Below are positions 4,757 through 8,169 of a DNA stretch of 8,169 nt, piece by piece. This DNA is from an uncultured Eubacterium sp. (GTDB taxonomy: Bacteria > Bacillota > Clostridia > Lachnospirales > Lachnospiraceae). Position numbers and translations under genes: made by a program. The DNA lies in contig CAMODP010000078.1 of assembly GCA_946611445.1 (NCBI GenBank), positions 1 to 8,169 of the forward strand, given 5' to 3'. Numbering within the stretch: the stretch's first letter is position 1; each line of letters begins with the position of its first letter. The notes under the pieces are model-generated. The model was not told the origin of the DNA. It did not search any database and saw only the letters and a list, made by a program, of their open reading frames with translations.

Positions 4757-6625
4757 ATGTGCGGAATAGTAGGATTTACAGGAAACCAGCCTGCCGCGCC
4801 GATTATTCTGGACAGTCTGTCCAGGCTGGAGTACAGAGGCTATGATTCGGCAGGGCTGGCTGTGCGCAGCGGACAGGATCTGGCGGAGGTAGTAAAATCG
4901 ACAGGGAAGCTGCGTAATCTGGCGGAAAAGACGGACAACGGCCGTTCCCTGCCCGGAACCTGCGGGATCGGCCACACCCGCTGGGCGACGCACGGAGAGC
5001 CGAACCAGATCAACGCGCATCCCCATGTCAGCGGCAACGCGACCGGGTCTGCGTCCGGTCCGGTCGAATCCGACGTGGTCGGCGTGCACAACGGCATCAT
5101 CGAAAACTACGAGGAACTGAAGCAGAAGCTTCTGGGTCACGGCTATAAATTCTACAGCGCGACCGATACGGAAGTGGCTGTCAAGCTGGTGGATTACTAC
5201 TATAAGAAGTACAAGATCGGCCCTGTGGACGCCGTCAACCGCATGATGGTCCGTGTGCGCGGCTCCTATGCCCTGGCGCTGATGTTCAAGGACTATCCCG
5301 GAGAGATCTACGCGGCCAGAAAAGACAGCCCGATGATTATCGGCATTTCAGAGGGGGAGTCCTACCTCGCTTCAGACGCGCCTGCGATCCTGAAGTACAC
5401 CCGCTCCGTGTACTACATCGGAAACCTGGAATGCGCCAGGATCACGCCGGGCACAGTCACGTTCTATGACCTGAACGGGGATGTAGTCCCCAAGGAGACA
5501 ACAGAGATTACCTGGGACGCGGAGGCGGCGGAAAAAGGCGGCTTTGAGCATTTCATGATCAAGGAGATCCATGAGCAGCCGAAAGCCGTGCGGGATACCC
5601 TGAACAGCCTGATCGCCGACGGACACATTGACCTGGGCGAAACAGGTCTGACAGAAGAACAGCTGAAAAACATTTCCGACATACAGATAGTGGCCTGCGG
5701 TTCCGCATGGCACGTCGGGATGGAAGCCCGGTATGTGATCGAGGATCTGTCTGAGGTGCCCGTGAGAGTGGAGCTCGCGTCGGAATTCCGCTACCGGAAA
5801 CTGCTGCTGACTGAAAACACACTGGTCATCATCATATCACAGTCAGGTGAAACGGCTGACAGCCTGGCGGCGCTCAGGGCGGCAAAAGAGAAGGGCGCCC
5901 TGACTCTCGCGGTCGTCAATGTGGTCGGGTCCACGATCGCGCGGGAGGCGGATCATGTCCTGTACACACTGGCGGGACCGGAGATCGCGGTGGCGACGAC
6001 AAAAGCGTACAGCGCCCAGCTCGCAGCGATGTTCTGCTTTGCCCTACTGCTGGCCCGGGTAAAGGAGAAAATCAGTGACGAAGAGGAAAAAAACCTGACA
6101 GAGGAGCTGATGGAACTGCCCGGAAAGATGGACCGGATTCTGGAAGACAAGGACCGCATCCAGTGGTTTGCCTCAAAATATGCCAATGCCAGAGACATGT
6201 TTTTCATCGGCAGAGGTATAGACTACGCAGTCAGCCTGGAAGGCAGCCTCAAGATGAAAGAGATCAGCTATATCCATTCAGAGGCTTACGCGGCCGGCGA
6301 GCTGAAGCACGGGACGATCAGCCTGATAGAAGACAGGACGCTGGTGATCGGCGTTCTGACACAGACAGACCTGATGGAGAAGACCCTCAGCAATATGACC
6401 GAGTGCAAGGCCAGGGGCGCCTACCTGTGCGGCATCACAAGCTACGGGAACTACAGCGTGGAGGACACGGCTGATTTTACGGTCTACGTTCCGAAAACGG
6501 ACAGTCATTTTGTGGGCAGCCTGGCGGTGATCCCGCTGCAGCTGCTGGGATACTATACCAGCGTCGCGAGAGGACTGGACGTTGACAAGCCTAGAAATCT
6601 GGCAAAGAGCGTCACGGTGGAGTGA
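4757..6625 (+). CDS. glmS: Glutamine-fructose-6-phosphate aminotransferase (isomerizing) GlmS
   Basis: GlmS converts fructose 6-phosphate and glutamine to glucosamine 6-phosphate and glutamate, the first step toward UDP-GlcNAc for peptidoglycan. The 622 residues cover the full enzyme (E. coli 609). The N-terminal glutaminase starts MCGIVGF; Cys2 becomes the N-terminal nucleophile once Met is removed, which rules out the upstream GTG at 4751. Arg75-Trp76 (HTRWATHG), Asn112-Gly113 (VHNGI, oxyanion hole) and Asp137 (TDTE) fit the glutamine site. Two SIS sugar-isomerase domains follow, at about 305-435 (CGSAWH, SQSGETADS) and 470-610 (GRGIDY, KMKEISYIHSEAY, GELKHG). The C-terminal DVDKPRNLAKSVTVE carries the lysine (Lys611) that forms a Schiff base with the sugar. 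All key residues are present. murT begins 3 bases after the stop, so the two are one transcript under the leader antiterminator. Confidence 0.98.
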   Translation: MCGIVGFTGNQPAAPIILDSLSRLEYRGYDSAGLAVRSGQDLAEVVKSTGKLRNLAEKTDNGRSLPGTCGIGHTRWATHGEPNQINAHPHVSGNATGSASGPVESDVVGVHNGIIENYEELKQKLLGHGYKFYSATDTEVAVKLVDYYYKKYKIGPVDAVNRMMVRVRGSYALALMFKDYPGEIYAARKDSPMIIGISEGESYLASDAPAILKYTRSVYYIGNLECARITPGTVTFYDLNGDVVPKETTEITWDAEAAEKGGFEHFMIKEIHEQPKAVRDTLNSLIADGHIDLGETGLTEEQLKNISDIQIVACGSAWHVGMEARYVIEDLSEVPVRVELASEFRYRKLLLTENTLVIIISQSGETADSLAALRAAKEKGALTLAVVNVVGSTIAREADHVLYTLAGPEIAVATTKAYSAQLAAMFCFALLLARVKEKISDEEEKNLTEELMELPGKMDRILEDKDRIQWFASKYANARDMFFIGRGIDYAVSLEGSLKMKEISYIHSEAYAAGELKHGTISLIEDRTLVIGVLTQTDLMEKTLSNMTECKARGAYLCGITSYGNYSVEDTADFTVYVPKTDSHFVGSLAVIPLQLLGYYTSVARGLDVDKPRNLAKSVTVE

Positions 6626-6628
6626 AGA

Positions 6629-8169
6629 ATGTCAGCAATGAGGAATACAATACTGCCGCATTCCATTCCCGCAGCCATCCGCCTTCTGCGGGATGCGGCT
6701 GCCGTGAATACTGCAAAGGCGGCTGCGCTGCTCAGCCGTCTGGCCGGGAACCAGGGGAGCGCCCTCCCCGGGAAAGCGGCCGGAATGGTATCGCCATCCG
6801 TCCTGGCGGATCTGTCCGCCCAGGTCCGGAAACAGATATTTGCGGTCTGCGGCACGAACGGGAAGACTACGGTGAACAACCTGCTGTGCCGCATGCTGGA
6901 GGCGGAGGGGAGCACTGTCGTCTGCAACCGCGCCGGCGCGAATATGCCGAACGGTATCACGGGTGCTTTTGCGGTTGCTGCCGGAATCAGCGGACGGCTG
7001 AACGCAGACTACGCTGCCATTGAGGTGGATGAGGCTTCAGCGCAGCATGTGTTTTCTGCCGTAAAGCCGGATTACCTGATCCTCACAAATCTGTTCCGGG
7101 ACCAGCTGGACCGGTACGGCGAGATCGACATCACGATGGAGCTGCTGCTGAAGGCGATCCGGATGGTGCCGGAGATGACGCTGATCGTTAACGCAGACGA
7201 TCCGCTGTCTGTGTATCTGGCAGTGAAATCCGGGAATCCCTGTATCTGTTACGGGATCGGGGAAGAGACCGGAAAAGCGGTAGAGAGAGACCCGGCCGGA
7301 AGGGCGGATGACGGTGACGCTGCCGGAAGCGAGGTGCGGGAGGGCCGTTTCTGCAAAATGTGCGGAGCGCCGCTGCACTATGATTACTACCAGTACGGCC
7401 AGATGGGAAGGTGGCACTGCACATCCTGCTCTTTTTCCAGGCCGGAGCCTGCGTATGAGGCATTCGGGATACACCGGGAGGCAATGCACGGAGGCAGGAA
7501 AGGCGCTGCAGACAATGCCGCCGGCGGGATGGCTTTTACCATACAGGAAAAGGGAAGAACCGCAGGTGCTGTCCGTATGGGGAGAAACCTGGACGGACTG
7601 TACAGCGTGTACAATCTTCTGGCCGTGCGTGCTGCCCTGCGGGAGAGCGGGCATGACTGCGAAGTCTTTCAGGATGTTCTGCGGAAATACCGGCCTCCGT
7701 TTGGCAGAAACGAGCATTTTTCCGCGGACGGGAGGGAAATACTGCTGAATCTGGCCAAAAATCCGGCAGGATTTAACCAGAATATTGCGGCCATGCTGTC
7801 TGACAGAGAACCGAAAAGACTGGTGATCGTCATCAATGACAATGACCAGGACGGGACGGATGTCTCCTGGCTGTGGGATGTGGAGTTCGAGAAGGCGGCG
7901 GATGAGACGATCCGCTCTGTGATCGTCAGCGGCATACGTGCGCTCGATATGCAGCTGAGGCTCAAGTACGAGAATATACAGGCGGAGATCGCGGACACAC
8001 CCGGGGAGGCGATTGAGAGACAGATTGCCGCGGGAAACGAGAAGATATACGTATTGGTAAACTACACCGCTCTGTATGCTGTGCACAGCTACCTGCAGAA
8101 ACGGGGGCGGACAGGTGCAGGCAGTGCGCGCCGGAAACGGATCCGGCAGCCGGAGAGACCCCGCAGGCG
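6629..8169 (+). CDS. murT: Lipid II isoglutaminyl synthase, Mur ligase-like subunit MurT (3' end missing)
   Basis: MurT with the glutaminase GatD amidates the D-glutamate of the lipid II stem peptide to D-isoglutamine. The frame is open from ATG 6629 to the window edge, giving 513 residues. GGAG sits 6 bases upstream and overlaps the glmS stop region, so translation is probably coupled. The Mur ligase ATP loop is GTNGKT (75-80), followed by NRAGANMPNGI, EVDEAS and TNLFRDQLDRYGE. A four-cysteine zinc ribbon typical of MurT (Cys242, Cys245, Cys264, Cys267) is inserted in the middle domain. The C-terminal DUF1727 domain has ND...DG.DVSW (about 404-414), where MurT supplies the acid that completes the GatD triad. 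The protein is already longer than MurT of S. aureus (437 aa): it has low-complexity inserts before and after the zinc ribbon and an arginine-rich tail from residue 491. gatD would be expected next. Confidence 0.95.
   Translation, partial: MSAMRNTILPHSIPAAIRLLRDAAAVNTAKAAALLSRLAGNQGSALPGKAAGMVSPSVLADLSAQVRKQIFAVCGTNGKTTVNNLLCRMLEAEGSTVVCNRAGANMPNGITGAFAVAAGISGRLNADYAAIEVDEASAQHVFSAVKPDYLILTNLFRDQLDRYGEIDITMELLLKAIRMVPEMTLIVNADDPLSVYLAVKSGNPCICYGIGEETGKAVERDPAGRADDGDAAGSEVREGRFCKMCGAPLHYDYYQYGQMGRWHCTSCSFSRPEPAYEAFGIHREAMHGGRKGAADNAAGGMAFTIQEKGRTAGAVRMGRNLDGLYSVYNLLAVRAALRESGHDCEVFQDVLRKYRPPFGRNEHFSADGREILLNLAKNPAGFNQNIAAMLSDREPKRLVIVINDNDQDGTDVSWLWDVEFEKAADETIRSVIVSGIRALDMQLRLKYENIQAEIADTPGEAIERQIAAGNEKIYVLVNYTALYAVHSYLQKRGRTGAGSARRKRIRQPERPRR

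Noticed and set aside
7037..8086. A long open frame on the minus strand inside murT.
   Set aside because: It is antisense to a clear MurT coding sequence with conserved motifs and has no family features of its own.

Overview
The window looks like a chromosomal segment of a moderately GC-rich Clostridia-type bacterium (Bacillota; Lachnospiraceae is my best guess). This rests on strong AAGGAGG-type ribosome binding sites, a clostridial-style glutamine synthetase family gene followed by an ANTAR gene, and a MurT-type amidation gene. All genes are on the + strand, coding density is high, and I see no mobile element, tRNA, rRNA or CRISPR array.

Layout. (1) 1-2443: the 3' three quarters of carB, carbamoyl-phosphate synthase large subunit. 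(2) 2444-2541: a short spacer with a possible 8-codon leader ORF and a strong Shine-Dalgarno. (3) 2542-3714: a short (390 aa) type I glutamine synthetase family protein that keeps the metal ligands but appears to have lost the residues for ammonium and phosphate chemistry. (4) 3731-4318: an ANTAR RNA-binding antiterminator with a degenerate receiver domain. (5) 4305-4547: a small, very acidic, tyrosine-rich protein of unknown function that overlaps the ANTAR gene. (6) 4551-4756: a strong terminator, a good sigma-A-type promoter, and a roughly 104-nt leader. (7) 4757-6625: glmS, glutamine-fructose-6-phosphate aminotransferase. (8) 6629-8169: the 5' part of murT, running off the window; gatD would be expected beyond the edge.

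Most interesting point. The glmS leader contains two hairpins, each with a hexanucleotide loop carrying A at position 1 and G at position 4 (ACUGUG and AAAGGC). The second shares its 3' arm with the 5' arm of an intrinsic terminator ending in seven T. This is the architecture of an ANTAR dual-hexaloop antitermination site, and an ANTAR gene lies about 340 bases upstream. No glmS ribozyme is visible.

How the genes may work together. The three recognised enzymes use glutamine as nitrogen donor, directly or through a glutaminase partner: CarB with CarA, GlmS, and MurT with GatD. Between them sit a glutamine-synthetase-like protein and an ANTAR antiterminator. I infer a switch in which the GS-like protein reports nitrogen or glutamine status to the ANTAR protein, which then allows or blocks read-through into glmS-murT and so couples cell-wall amino-sugar synthesis and lipid II amidation to glutamine supply. 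The RNA structure and residue losses are read from the sequence; the sensing link is inference.
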